From an uncultured Sphingomonadaceae bacterium (GTDB lineage Bacteria; Pseudomonadota; Alphaproteobacteria; Sphingomonadales; Sphingomonadaceae), in the NCBI GenBank assembly GCA_947499975.1, contig CANMQE010000001.1, positions 1,240,001 to 1,304,000 of the forward strand: a stretch of DNA of 64,000 nt, written 5' to 3'. The position numbers were made by a program, and so were the translations under genes. The notes under the pieces were generated by a model. That model saw only the letters and a program-made list of their open reading frames with translations, was not told the origin of the DNA and searched no databases. Shown here piece after piece: positions 54,030 through 63,570 of the stretch. Positions within the stretch are counted from its first letter, which is position 1. Every line of letters starts with the position of its first letter.

Positions 54030-54686
54030 CTACCCCGCCATTTTCGTTTCATCCTGACGGGCGGGGTTCTTGGCGGCGTTCTCCTCAAGCCCGGCCTCGA
54101 TACGCAGGCGAACAGCCTCGGCGGCGTGACTGGCACCCAGCTTGTCCATCATGTTGGCACGGTGAATTTCCACGGTGCGCGGACTGATCTCCAGATTGCG
54201 CGCGATGGCCTTGTTGGAACACCCGTCGCTCAGCCAGTTCAGCACTTCGCGCTCCCGCTTCGAAAGCGCGCTGATACGGCGGCGCGCCTCTATCAGCCGG
54301 CGGCGCGCATCGGCATGGCGCCCGGCATCGGATTGCACGTGAGCGACAATGCGCTTCAACTCGTCCTCGTTCAGCGGCAATTGCACGAAATCGAGCGCGC
54401 CGGCCCGAATGGCCTCGACCACTTCTTCCAGCTTAGGCTCGCTCTTCGCAGCCACCAGCGGGGCCCACACGCCGGCTTCGGCCAGGCTATCGAGCAAGGC
54501 GGATATGCCATTTTCCAGCATGTCATCGCTGGCGATGATAAAGCCCGATCGCGGCGGCCTGTCTATCAGTTCCACGAAATCGGAATAGACTTCCGCGTGG
54601 TGCCCCATGGCCAGGATCAGCCGTGATTGCTCTGCCCTGGAACGGCTGTTGCCGCCGACGATGTGAATTGAGATGCGTTGTTCCAT
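54030..54686 (-). CDS. FixJ/LuxR-type regulator with degenerate receiver
   Basis: The 218-residue protein has a receiver-like N-domain and a C-terminal LuxR-type helix-turn-helix: LSKREREVLNWLSDGCSNKAIARNLEISPRTVEIHRANMM. In the receiver, the strand that should end in the phosphorylated Asp reads SGFIIASDDMLENG, without the usual LLDxxMP, and the Lys-containing strand is VQLPLNEDEL instead of KP. Phosphorylation is therefore doubtful. No kinase gene is adjacent. It converges with the extensin-like gene. Confidence 0.85.
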   Translation of the reverse strand: MEQRISIHIVGGNSRSRAEQSRLILAMGHHAEVYSDFVELIDRPPRSGFIIASDDMLENGISALLDSLAEAGVWAPLVAAKSEPKLEEVVEAIRAGALDFVQLPLNEDELKRIVAHVQSDAGRHADARRRLIEARRRISALSKREREVLNWLSDGCSNKAIARNLEISPRTVEIHRANMMDKLGASHAAEAVRLRIEAGLEENAAKNPARQDETKMAG

Positions 54687-54895
54687 GGCGCTGATTTTGC
54701 GCAGAATATCGTAGCCGAACCAATCCGTATTACCTCGGAACTCGACCTATAAGCATCTGGTGTAAAAGGAAGGTTCGGGTTTTCAGCCGCACGAAAACAT
54801 CCAGATCCGTTCCACTCTAGGGAAAATCCTCCTGCACGGAGTTCCACGGGCCTTCGGTGAAGCCCTTATCCGCGAATTTGACTAGGTAAGAACCC

Positions 54896-55651
54896 CTACT
54901 CGGCGTCGTCGGTCTGATAGAAGCTGTAATCGGGCAGCGAATGAAACGCGCTGCGCAGCGCCTCGCTCCAGCTATCGGAAATGGCGTTGAAATACAGATC
55001 GTGGCTCTCGATCCGCCGCTCGTGCGTCGGCTCGAAACCGTCACGCTCGATCACCACTAGATCCAGCGGCAGGCCGACCGACAGGTTGGCCTTCAGCGTG
55101 GAATCGAAACTGACCATCAGCAGCTTCACCGCGTCCTCGAAACTCATCGAACGGTCGTAACCGCGGATCAGGATGGGGCGGCCATACTTGGTCTCCCCGA
55201 TCTGGAAAAACGGCGTATCGAAGCTGGCCTCGATAAAATTGCCTTCGGGGTAAATCATGAACAGGCGCGGTTCCATGCCCTTGATCTGCCCTGCGAGGAT
55301 GATCGAAGCGGTAAAGCGGCCTTTTCCGCGATGGCCGTTATCGTCCTGCGTTTCCGCGATGACTTCGCGCAGCAGCTTGCCCGTCTCGCTGGCGACCTGG
55401 AACATGGTCTGCAGTTCCATCAGCGAATTCTGCCGCTCGGACGGCGCCTTCGTGCGCTCTTCTAGTCGGCTTATAACCGCCTGCGTCGTGGCCAGATTGC
55501 CGGCCGTCATCAGGGTGATGATCCGCTCCCCCGGCACGCCCCAGTGGAACATCTTGCGGAATACGGAGATATTGTCGACACCCGAGTTCGTCCGCGTATC
55601 GCTCATCAGGACGAGGCCCTTGTCGAGCACCATTCCTACGCAATAAGTCAT
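54896..55651 (-). CDS. Anbu, proteasome-like ancestral beta subunit
   Basis: Anbu is a self-assembling Ntn-hydrolase fold related to HslV and proteasome beta subunits. The 251-residue product begins MTYCVGMVLDKGLVLMSDTR with a Thr (Thr2) exposed after Met removal as probable nucleophile, then VDNISVFRKMFHWG and HDLYFNAISDSWSEAL near the end. The start at 55651 overlaps the transglutaminase gene (ATGA). It is the last gene of the operon CP-ATP-grasp, alpha-E, transglutaminase, Anbu. Confidence 0.93.
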   Translation of the reverse strand: MTYCVGMVLDKGLVLMSDTRTNSGVDNISVFRKMFHWGVPGERIITLMTAGNLATTQAVISRLEERTKAPSERQNSLMELQTMFQVASETGKLLREVIAETQDDNGHRGKGRFTASIILAGQIKGMEPRLFMIYPEGNFIEASFDTPFFQIGETKYGRPILIRGYDRSMSFEDAVKLLMVSFDSTLKANLSVGLPLDLVVIERDGFEPTHERRIESHDLYFNAISDSWSEALRSAFHSLPDYSFYQTDDAE

Positions 55652-56472
55652 TGTTGCTGCTGTTCTTCCATTTGCTGTTCCACGGCCAGATCGACCGTCA
55701 GGTCTTCCGTCACCGCGCCATAGCTGATGCCCGTGATCGGCGCCGCATCGCGATAATCGCGACCCGTCGCGACGCGCACATAGCGCGGATCGGGACTGAT
55801 GCCATTGGATATGTCGAAACCGACCCAGCCGAGGCCCTGCACATAGGCTTCTGCCCAGGCGTGCGATGCCTCCTGATCGATCCGGTCGTTCATCATCAGG
55901 TACCCGCTGACGTAGCGGGCCGGAATATCCAGGGAACGCGCGGCAGCGATGAAGATATGCGCGTGATCCTGGCAAACGCCCGCACCCTCGGTCGCCGCTT
56001 CCTCGCCCGTTGTGCTGACGCCGGTGCTGCCGGTTTGGTATTCCACGTTGTCGCGGATCACATTGGAAAGATTGTGCAGCGTGTGCACCATGCCTTCCTC
56101 GCTCCGTTCAACCTTGGCGATCAACTGCTTGATGCGGGGGCCGGGTTTCGTCAGCGTCGTTTCGCTGAGGAATGCCCACAAGGGTAGGTGTCCAGCGTGC
56201 TGGCCGATCACCCCTGCCCTGTCCTCCGTATCCACCTTTCCGCTGCACGAGACCACCACTTCCGTGGCGCCCTCTTCTACTGCCACCAGCGTCACGTGGT
56301 TGAAGTTCTGATCGTCATAGGAAAGCTGCTCGTGCGCGCCTTCGTATTCCATGTTCCACTCAAGAATGGTCTGCCCCTGCGTCTCCTTGGGGGTGAGGCG
56401 CAAACGCTGGATGCCGTGCGCAACAGGAGATGCGAAGCGATAGCGGGTGGTATGGCGGATAGAGAGACGCAT
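55648..56472 (-). CDS. Transglutaminase-like cysteine peptidase family protein
   Basis: The 274-residue protein starts MRLSIRHTTRYRFASPVAHG, the bacterial transglutaminase N-terminal region, and has the catalytic triad segments GAGVCQDHAHIF (Cys), ASHAWAEAYV (His) and GFDISNGISP (Asp). Homologues in Anbu operons are thought to cleave or transfer peptide bonds. The tail is Glu/Gln-rich (QQMEEQQQQ). It is 12 bases after the alpha-E gene. Confidence 0.93.
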   Translation of the reverse strand: MRLSIRHTTRYRFASPVAHGIQRLRLTPKETQGQTILEWNMEYEGAHEQLSYDDQNFNHVTLVAVEEGATEVVVSCSGKVDTEDRAGVIGQHAGHLPLWAFLSETTLTKPGPRIKQLIAKVERSEEGMVHTLHNLSNVIRDNVEYQTGSTGVSTTGEEAATEGAGVCQDHAHIFIAAARSLDIPARYVSGYLMMNDRIDQEASHAWAEAYVQGLGWVGFDISNGISPDPRYVRVATGRDYRDAAPITGISYGAVTEDLTVDLAVEQQMEEQQQQ

Positions 56473-56484
56473 GGTGGGTTCCCG

Positions 56485-57429
56485 TCAGGAGACGAAGCGA
56501 TAATCCTCGGCAATGGCGCCGGCCAGCTTCTGGTTGTCGGCGATGAATTCGAGCAGGAACTGGTGGAGACCCTGATCGAAGATGTCTTCCACCTTCTTGC
56601 CGGTAAGCCGCAGACCGACATCGCGCATGGCAGAGTGGCTTTCGCCTTCCCCGCCGTGCAATTGGGCAAGTTCAGCGAGATTTGTCCGCATGGAAGAATA
56701 GCAGAACACCAGGCTACGGGGAAAACGCTCATCCAGAATGAGGAAGTCTGCGATTGATCGTGCGTCCATGCGGCCCGCATTCAGCCAGCGATAGGCGCGC
56801 TCTGCCGAAAGCGAGCGCAACACGTTGTCCCACTGCCCGGTGTCCAGCGGCGTGCCGACGTAGGATAGCGACGGCAGCAGCAGGTAGTATTTCACATCCA
56901 GAATACGCGCCGTGTTGTCCGCGCGTTCGAGGAACGTGCCGAGACGCGAGAAGCTGTAGGCTTCATTACGCAGCATGGAGCCATGCGAGGCCCCGCGCGC
57001 CAGCGTGCTTTCGCGGCGGATCGCGCCGAGCGAGAGATTGAGGTTGGAATTGCGTACCGGACGCGCCAGCAGATCGCGCAGCGTCATCCAGCCTTCGTTC
57101 ACCGCTTCCCAGACCTCTCCCGTAATCGCGGAACGACAGGCACGGGCGTTGGTGCGCGCCCGCTCTATCATGGAGAACACGCTTTCGGGATTGTGCTTTG
57201 AGCGGAGCACGAAGTCGCACACCTGTGCGCCGTCGTAATCGTCGAAGTGCTTTTCGTAGGGCTGGCGATGGCCCAACGTGGTGAGAATGGATTTCCACTC
57301 CTGGTCGGCCATGTCCTGCCCGCGGGTCAGCGACATGCGCTGTCCGGCAGCCAGCAAGCGGGCAGTGTTCTCCGCCCGCTCAAGATAGCGGTACATCCAG
57401 AAAATTCCGTGGGCGACGCGTCCCAGCAT
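56485..57429 (-). CDS. Alpha-E domain protein
   Basis: The 314-residue, mostly helical protein starts with the alpha-E signature MLGRVAHGIFWMYRYLERAENTA. It has RNARACRSAITGEVWEAVNE, FLERADNTARILDVKYY and a late SMRTNLAELA. Alpha-E proteins accompany circularly permuted ATP-grasp ligases and transglutaminase-like proteins; the molecular function is unproven. It lies between those partners here. Confidence 0.93.
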   Translation of the reverse strand: MLGRVAHGIFWMYRYLERAENTARLLAAGQRMSLTRGQDMADQEWKSILTTLGHRQPYEKHFDDYDGAQVCDFVLRSKHNPESVFSMIERARTNARACRSAITGEVWEAVNEGWMTLRDLLARPVRNSNLNLSLGAIRRESTLARGASHGSMLRNEAYSFSRLGTFLERADNTARILDVKYYLLLPSLSYVGTPLDTGQWDNVLRSLSAERAYRWLNAGRMDARSIADFLILDERFPRSLVFCYSSMRTNLAELAQLHGGEGESHSAMRDVGLRLTGKKVEDIFDQGLHQFLLEFIADNQKLAGAIAEDYRFVS

Positions 57430-57451
57430 TACGATGGTTCTCCGCTATTCA

Positions 57452-58882
57452 TCAGTCTTCCAGCACCCAGCTATCCTTGGTGCCGCCGCCCTGGCTGGAG
57501 TTCACCACCAGCGATCCCTTCTTCAAGGCCACGCGAGTAAGTCCGCCGGGCGTGATATCCACCCCTTCAGGCGAGCACAGGACGAACGGCCGCAGATCGA
57601 CGTGCCGCGGCGCCAACCCCTTCTTCGTGAAGATCGGACAGGTAGAAAGCGCCAGAGTGGGCTGCGCGATATAATTTTCGGGCCGTGCTTCCAGCTTCTT
57701 GCGGAACTCGGCGATTTCCTTCTTGCTGGCAGTGGGGCCGATCAGCATTCCGTATCCGCCCGATCCATGAACCTCCTTCACCACCAGTTCGGCAAGGTTA
57801 TCCAGCACGTATTTCAGGGAATCCGGGTCTGCACACCGGAACGTCTCCACATTCGGCAACAGGGGCTTCTCGCCGGTGTAGAATTCCACGATCTCGGGCA
57901 TGAAGGAATAGATCGCCTTGTCATCCGCCACGCCGGTGCCCGGCGCATTGGCGATGGTGACATTGCCCGCGCGGTACACGTCCATGATGCCGGGAATGCC
58001 CAGCACACTGTCGGAATTGAACGTGAGCGGATCGAGAAACTCGTCGTCCACGCGGCGATAGATCACATCCACAGGGCGGAAACCGAAAGTGGTGCGCATG
58101 TGCACCTTGCCATCGATCACGCGAAGATCGCTGCCCTCGACAAGTTCCGCGCCCATCTGGTCTGCCAGGAAGGCGTGCTCGTAATAAGCGGAATTGTATA
58201 TGCCCGGCGTCAGCACCGCGATGCTGGGATTGCCTTCCACGCCTTCAGGCGCGCAGGCGGCAAGGCTTTTCGCCAGTCGGCGGGGATAATCGGAAACGTC
58301 GGACACTTTCACCTTGCTGAAAAGCTCGGGGAACATGGCCATCATCGTTTCGCGATTTTCCAGCATGTAGGAAACGCCGCTGGGGGTGCGGGCATTGTCT
58401 TCCAGCACCATGAATTCATCGGGGCCGGTGCGTACCAGGTCGATACCCACGATATGCGTGTAGACGCCGCCCGGCGGAGTGAAGCCTACCATTTCGGCCA
58501 GCCACGCCGCATTGTTGCGGAAAAGCCTTTCGGGCAGGCGACCGGACCGGATGATTTCCTGCCGGTGATAAAGATCGTGCATGAAGGCGTTGAGAGCGCG
58601 CACGCGCTGCTCGATCCCGCGCGAAAGGCGCCGCCATTCGCCGCCGGTGATGATACGCGGCACCATGTCGAAGGGGATCAGCCGTTCCTCGGCATCATCT
58701 TCCCCGTAGACGTTGAAAGTAATGCCGGTCTTGCGGAAAAAGCTCTCGGCCTCAAACGCCTTGCGGCGCATCCAGCCATCGTCCTGCCCTTTCAGCCACT
58801 CATCGTAACCGTGATAGGCCTCTCGCACGGTTCCATCGGGATTGTGCATCTCGTCGAAATTGGCCGGCTCGTTGGCGGTCAC
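57452..58882 (-). CDS. Circularly permuted type 2 ATP-grasp protein
   Basis: The 476-residue product matches the CP type 2 ATP-grasp family: HGYDEWLKGQ near the start, ARTPSGVSYMLENRE, SIAVLTPGIYNSAYYEHAFLADQMG, then VKEVHGSGGYGMLIGPTAS and the end NSSQGGGTKDSWVLED. Members are predicted peptide ligases; in Anbu operons they may add a peptide tag. It is the first gene of the four-gene minus-strand operon. Confidence 0.94.
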   Translation of the reverse strand: MTANEPANFDEMHNPDGTVREAYHGYDEWLKGQDDGWMRRKAFEAESFFRKTGITFNVYGEDDAEERLIPFDMVPRIITGGEWRRLSRGIEQRVRALNAFMHDLYHRQEIIRSGRLPERLFRNNAAWLAEMVGFTPPGGVYTHIVGIDLVRTGPDEFMVLEDNARTPSGVSYMLENRETMMAMFPELFSKVKVSDVSDYPRRLAKSLAACAPEGVEGNPSIAVLTPGIYNSAYYEHAFLADQMGAELVEGSDLRVIDGKVHMRTTFGFRPVDVIYRRVDDEFLDPLTFNSDSVLGIPGIMDVYRAGNVTIANAPGTGVADDKAIYSFMPEIVEFYTGEKPLLPNVETFRCADPDSLKYVLDNLAELVVKEVHGSGGYGMLIGPTASKKEIAEFRKKLEARPENYIAQPTLALSTCPIFTKKGLAPRHVDLRPFVLCSPEGVDITPGGLTRVALKKGSLVVNSSQGGGTKDSWVLED

Positions 58883-58962
58883 TCAAATCCCCTTGGAAAG
58901 CTGGTAGCAGCTATGTTCGCGCATGCAGCATGCGCGAAGCCCGTACTTTAATCAAAGCCTCA

Positions 58963-59757
58963 TTATCGTTTCAGTTCCGCGGCAAGGGCCAGGATCGATT
59001 CGTCCGAGTAGCAAAAGCCCATGTGAGAGCAGCGCAGCGCCACGGCGCGATCGCGCTCGCCCGGCCTGCCGCAGGCGCTGCGACGGGAAATCGCGCCGTC
59101 GCGCGGGCTCCAGAAAGCCACCGTTTCCACCGGCGGCTTTTCCGCCATGTTCACCTTGACCGGCGGCTCCTCGACGTGATGGCCCACCACGGCCTGGTAA
59201 ATTCGCCATAGATTGTTGGAATAGGGCGTATGGCTGAAAGGCGTACCGAGGGTGATGACCTTGGACACACAGCCCGGCTGCATCTTGGCCACTTCGCGGG
59301 CGAAGATACCACCAAGGCTCCAGCCAATCAGTACAACGTCCTGACCATAACGCTCCTTTACCGAGCATACGCGGGCGGAGAGCTGTTCGAAATTCTCGGG
59401 CGTGGGGCCGAAGTTGGCTCCCAGCCCCCAGCGTTTGACCTTGTGGCCTGCGCGCTCAAGCTGCCGGGCCATGCGTTTCATGCTCATCGGGTTGGCCGCG
59501 AAGCCGGGCAGCAGGATCACGACACGAGGATCGTCAGCCTTGTCGATCGGCAGGCGCCGCTTGAACAGGCGGAGAGCAGGCGAGAAAAGCTGGCCGAGCT
59601 CGGCGGCGAGCAGCCGTAGCGGCGGCGCGTGCGCCTCTGGCGGGGCGGCGCCCTGCAACAGACGGATCCGGCGCACGAAGCCTTGGCCAACGCCCCGAAA
59701 GGCATTGGCAACAGGGCCGGTAATCGGCGTTAGGATCGAACCAACAGAGGTCATCAT
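58963..59757 (-). CDS. Alpha/beta hydrolase, lipase-like
   Basis: The 264-residue protein has VVILLPGFAANPMSMKRMA (oxyanion region), the nucleophile elbow VLIGWSLGGIFA and LGTPFSHTPYSNN, which is typical of triacylglycerol-lipase/PGAP1-like esterases. The likely Asp is in FWSPRDGAIS and the His in CSHMGF. No signal peptide is clear, though the first 20 residues are hydrophobic and glycine-rich. Tandem ATGs begin at 59757. Confidence 0.87.
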   Translation of the reverse strand: MMTSVGSILTPITGPVANAFRGVGQGFVRRIRLLQGAAPPEAHAPPLRLLAAELGQLFSPALRLFKRRLPIDKADDPRVVILLPGFAANPMSMKRMARQLERAGHKVKRWGLGANFGPTPENFEQLSARVCSVKERYGQDVVLIGWSLGGIFAREVAKMQPGCVSKVITLGTPFSHTPYSNNLWRIYQAVVGHHVEEPPVKVNMAEKPPVETVAFWSPRDGAISRRSACGRPGERDRAVALRCSHMGFCYSDESILALAAELKR

Positions 59758-59849
59758 CGCAGGCAGTGTAACACAATTGACGCGTTACATGCTTAACGCT
59801 TGTCCCATGCAGGGTTTCCCGCGCGCCGGCAAACCAGCGGCATCAAGGC

Positions 59850-60389
59850 TCAGCTGCAATCGCCCGTGCGCTGCGATTGCACGCGCATCACGATATCGGC
59901 ATCGCCCACGCCGGGGATCGGCTGGGTGAATGCCATTTCCATGTCCGCCGCAGTTTCACCAGCAGTGCCTGTCATGTTGATGCTTCCCTGCGGACCATCC
60001 TCGGCTGCACAGGTCATCGCCAGGTCGATGCTGCCCCCTTCTGCGGCAATGCGCGATAGCGAACAGGTGTTGTCCGTCATTTCGGAAACCCACGCCTCGC
60101 GGTCCATCCTGTCCGTTACGCAATAGGTGGACTGGGCCGCCGCGCCTTCTTCCATCTCGCGCAGCAGCATATCCATGTTGATATTGCTGTCGGAAACGCC
60201 GGGAATATCGAACGATACGAGCTGAACGTCGGCAGTGTACTGGCCGGGGCTCGGCATGATGCCGTTGTCCTGCATCCCCATCACCTCGTCCATCGCCAGT
60301 GCCTCGTCGGAAAGATCCTCGTCGGAGCTTCCCCCGCACGCCGCCAGCGCGAGACCGGCAAGCAGTGGCAGGCTGTGAAAAAGGCGCAT
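59850..60389 (-). CDS. DUF3617 lipoprotein, copy 1
   Basis: The 179-residue product has a lipoprotein signal (LAGLALAAC, Cys18) and the DUF3617 pattern: MPSPGQYTADVQLVSFDIPG, an AAQSTYCVTDRM segment, CSLSRIAAEGGSIDLAMTC and a late MRVQSQRTGDC. Four Cys in the mature part may pair. The function is unknown; it is probably outer-membrane anchored. The ATG at 60389 is fixed by the signal. A second paralogue lies 139 bases upstream. Confidence 0.87.
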   Translation of the reverse strand: MRLFHSLPLLAGLALAACGGSSDEDLSDEALAMDEVMGMQDNGIMPSPGQYTADVQLVSFDIPGVSDSNINMDMLLREMEEGAAAQSTYCVTDRMDREAWVSEMTDNTCSLSRIAAEGGSIDLAMTCAAEDGPQGSINMTGTAGETAADMEMAFTQPIPGVGDADIVMRVQSQRTGDCS

Positions 60390-60528
60390 CGTATTCCCCT
60401 GTCTTTCATCGACGGACGCTTCCGTCAGGCTTGGACAGGTGGGTATCAAGCGCCAGCGCGCGTGCCAATCGAAGGAGATGACTCGCGGCGGCGCCGTCCC
60501 ATTTCAGGGCAGACAGAGCGCGCGGTGC

Positions 60529-61083
60529 CTAGCCAGCGCCGCCTTCGCACTCGCCGATGCGTTCGGACTTGGAGCGCATCACCATCTTCATGCTCTCGTC
60601 AGCGGCGGTGTTCTGCATGTCCATCGTCACCGTCATGTCCTGCGATGTTTCGCTGATCGTGCCTTCGAAGCCCATCGTGCCGCTGCTGCCGGAGCCATCG
60701 TCACATGCCATGGTGGCATTCAGCGAATTGCCGGAAACGGCGAAATCCGTGAACTGGCAGCCGTCGGACCCTTGCGCGATATTGTCGAGGAATTCGCGAT
60801 ACCCCTCGTCCGCTTCTTCCTGCGTCATGCAGAAGGTGCGATCCTGCGTTGCGCCCTGCTCCATGATGCCGCGCATCATCTGCAATTCGTCTTCGCTGGC
60901 GCCGGGAATTTCCAGGTTCACCAGTTCGCCCGTGGTGCGATACTGACCGGGCTGCGGCTTGGGCAGGCTTTCGGTAGCCGATTCGATCTGCGCGGGATCG
61001 GAGGGATCCTCCACAACGCCGGAGTCGCCGCAGGCGACCAACGCAATACCTGCAAGAAGCGGGGCGAAGTGGGCAAGGCGCAT
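60529..61083 (-). CDS. DUF3617 lipoprotein, copy 2
   Basis: The 184-residue paralogue of the next gene has LLAGIALVAC (Cys18), PKPQPGQYRTTGELVNLEIPG, RTFCMTQEEAD, GCQFTDFAVSGNSLNATMAC and VMRSKSERIGEC, matching the same positions. The two copies clearly arose by tandem duplication and have since diverged to low identity. An 18-base tandem repeat lies directly upstream at 61095-61130. Confidence 0.87.
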   Translation of the reverse strand: MRLAHFAPLLAGIALVACGDSGVVEDPSDPAQIESATESLPKPQPGQYRTTGELVNLEIPGASEDELQMMRGIMEQGATQDRTFCMTQEEADEGYREFLDNIAQGSDGCQFTDFAVSGNSLNATMACDDGSGSSGTMGFEGTISETSQDMTVTMDMQNTAADESMKMVMRSKSERIGECEGGAG

Positions 61084-61094
61084 GGAATATTCCT

Positions 61095-61130
61095 TCGATC
61101 TGTTGGCAGCATTCGATCTGCTGGTAGCAT
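61095..61130 (-). repeat. Short tandem repeat upstream of DUF3617 copy 2
   Basis: TCGATCTGTTGGCAGCAT and TCGATCTGCTGGTAGCAT are two adjacent 18-base units with two differences; TTGCTGGGTAGCA (61132-61144) looks like a decayed third unit. It may affect promoter spacing. Confidence 0.6.
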
Positions 61131-61282
61131 ATTGCTGGGTAGCACAAGGGCCGCCGGTTTCGTCATCATGTCTAGAGAATGGATGGCAGGCTGCAAAGGC
61201 AAGGTGCGAAATTTCTTCGGCAATTCCAGGACCCGTTTAATGCGCGTTGGCTTTTTGCCTGCCATCACCCATATCACGCCCC

Positions 61283-63472
61283 ATGTCCGAACTTGTTATC
61301 CGCAGAGGTCTGGAAGAGCCTGACACCACCGGCGAATTCACCCCCCATAAACCCGCCCGTCCCGAAAAGGCAGAGGCGCAGAAACCTTTCAAGCTGGTAT
61401 CGGAATACGAGCCTGCGGGCGACCAGCCCACCGCCATCGCCGAACTGGTGGAAGCGGCAAAGGATGACGAGCAGACGCAGGTGCTGCTGGGCGTTACCGG
61501 CAGCGGCAAGACCTTCACCATGGCCAAGGTGGTGGAGCAATTACAGCGCCCTGCCCTGGTGCTGGCCCCCAACAAGATCCTGGCGGCGCAGCTTTACGGC
61601 GAGTTCAAGAGCTTCTTCCCCGAGAACGCGGTCGAGTATTTCGTATCCTATTACGATTACTACCAGCCAGAGGCCTACGTGCCTCGCTCCGACACCTATA
61701 TCGAGAAGGAATCGTCCGTAAACGAGGCGATCGACCGGATGCGCCACTCCGCCACGCGCGCCCTGCTGGAGCGGGACGACGTGCTGATCGTGGCGTCCGT
61801 CTCCTGCCTCTACGGTATCGGTTCGGTCGAAACCTATTCGGCCATGATCTTCGACATCAAGGCGGGCGAAAGCGTGGACCAGCGCGAACTGATCCGCAAG
61901 CTGGTGGCCCTGCAATACAAGCGTAACGACACCGCCTTTGCCCGCGGCTGCTTCCGCGTGCGGGGTGACAATCTGGAGATCTTCCCGAGCCACCTGGAAG
62001 ACACCGCCTGGCGCATCAGCTTCTTCGGTGACGAGATCGAGGATATCGCCGAGTTCGATCCTCTCACCGGCAAGAAAGGGGAGAACCTTGGCAAGGTGCG
62101 CGTCTATGCCAACAGCCACTATGTTACCCCCGGCCCGACGATGAAACAGGCCAGCGCGGCCATCAAGTTCGAGCTGCAGGAACGGCTGAAGGAACTCCAT
62201 GAGGAAGGCCGCCTGCTGGAAGCCCAGCGGCTGGAGCAGCGCACCAATTTCGATCTCGAGATGATCGCCGCCACGGGCAGCTGCAACGGGATCGAGAACT
62301 ATTCCCGCTTCCTGACGGGCCGCCTGCCGGGCGAACCGCCGCCAACGCTGTTCGAATACCTGCCAGAGAATGCGCTGCTGTTCGTCGATGAAAGCCATCA
62401 GACCATTCCGCAGATCGGCGCGATGGCGAAGGGGGACCACCGCCGCAAGATCACGCTGGCGGAATACGGCTTTCGCCTGCCAAGCTGCATCGACAACCGG
62501 CCGCTTCGCTTCAACGAATGGGACGCGATGCGACCGCAGACCGTTGCCGTATCCGCCACACCGGGATCGTGGGAACTGGAACAGACCGGCGGCGTGTTTG
62601 CCGAACAGGTGATCCGTCCCACCGGCCTGATCGATCCGCCGGTGGAAATAAAGCCGGTGGAAGACCAGGTGCAGGATTGCATCGCGGAGGCCAAGGCCGT
62701 GGCGCAGAAGGGCTATCGCACCCTCGTCACCACGCTGACCAAGCGCATGGCCGAAGACCTGACCGAGTTCATGCACGAGCAGGGCGTGCGCGTGCGCTAC
62801 ATGCATTCCGACGTGGAAACGCTGGAGCGTATCGAGCTGATCCGCGACCTGCGCCTCGGCGTGTATGACGTGCTGATCGGCATCAACCTGCTGCGCGAAG
62901 GCCTGGACATTCCCGAATGCGGACTGGTGGCCATTCTGGACGCTGACAAGGAAGGTTTCCTGCGGTCCGAGACATCATTGATCCAGACCATCGGCCGCGC
63001 CGCGCGTAACGTGGATGGCCGCGTGATCCTTTATGCCGATCGCATCACCGGCAGCATGGAGCGCGCGATGGCCGAGACGGGGCGGCGGCGCGAAAAGCAG
63101 CGCGAATACAACGAAGAGCACGGCATCACGCCCACCACTATCAAGCGCAACATCCAGGATATCGTTGCCGATACCGCTTCGAGGGATGGCGTGACTGTCG
63201 AAACGGGCGATGACGAGGTGAACAACCTCGTCGGTCACAATCTGCGCGCCTATATCGAGGATCTGGAAAAGCGCATGCGCAACGCCGCAGCCGATCTGGA
63301 ATTCGAGGAAGCCGGCCGCTTGCGCGACGAGATTCGGCGGCTCGAAAACGACGAACTGGGCCTGGGTGATGCGGACAAGAAGGCGCCCATCGTGGGCCGC
63401 AGCAACGAAGGCAAGCCGGGCACGCGCAAACTGCGCTACGGCAAGACGCAGCGCAAGTTCGGCAAGGGGTAA
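61283..63472 (+). CDS. uvrB: Excinuclease ABC subunit B
   Basis: UvrB is the damage-verifying helicase-like subunit of nucleotide excision repair. The 729-residue protein has the Walker [16 protein letters not shown], the beta-hairpin region [33 protein letters not shown], helicase motifs with LREGLDIPE and IGRAARN, and the UVR motif in [18 protein letters not shown] near the end. The ATG at 61283 begins [12 protein letters not shown]. No GAAC-N7-GAAC or GTTC-N7-GTTC SOS box was seen in the 200 bases upstream. Confidence 0.97.
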   Translation: MSELVIRRGLEEPDTTGEFTPHKPARPEKAEAQKPFKLVSEYEPAGDQPTAIAELVEAAKDDEQTQVLLGVTGSGKTFTMAKVVEQLQRPALVLAPNKILAAQLYGEFKSFFPENAVEYFVSYYDYYQPEAYVPRSDTYIEKESSVNEAIDRMRHSATRALLERDDVLIVASVSCLYGIGSVETYSAMIFDIKAGESVDQRELIRKLVALQYKRNDTAFARGCFRVRGDNLEIFPSHLEDTAWRISFFGDEIEDIAEFDPLTGKKGENLGKVRVYANSHYVTPGPTMKQASAAIKFELQERLKELHEEGRLLEAQRLEQRTNFDLEMIAATGSCNGIENYSRFLTGRLPGEPPPTLFEYLPENALLFVDESHQTIPQIGAMAKGDHRRKITLAEYGFRLPSCIDNRPLRFNEWDAMRPQTVAVSATPGSWELEQTGGVFAEQVIRPTGLIDPPVEIKPVEDQVQDCIAEAKAVAQKGYRTLVTTLTKRMAEDLTEFMHEQGVRVRYMHSDVETLERIELIRDLRLGVYDVLIGINLLREGLDIPECGLVAILDADKEGFLRSETSLIQTIGRAARNVDGRVILYADRITGSMERAMAETGRRREKQREYNEEHGITPTTIKRNIQDIVADTASRDGVTVETGDDEVNNLVGHNLRAYIEDLEKRMRNAAADLEFEEAGRLRDEIRRLENDELGLGDADKKAPIVGRSNEGKPGTRKLRYGKTQRKFGKG

Positions 63473-63570
63473 ACGATTGCGGGGCAGAAGAGCCGCTTTG
63501 CGCTCGCGATCCCCAGCCGAAGTGGGCAACCCGCTTGCTTCAATCGGCAGCGGCGGAGTAGCGCGCCTTC

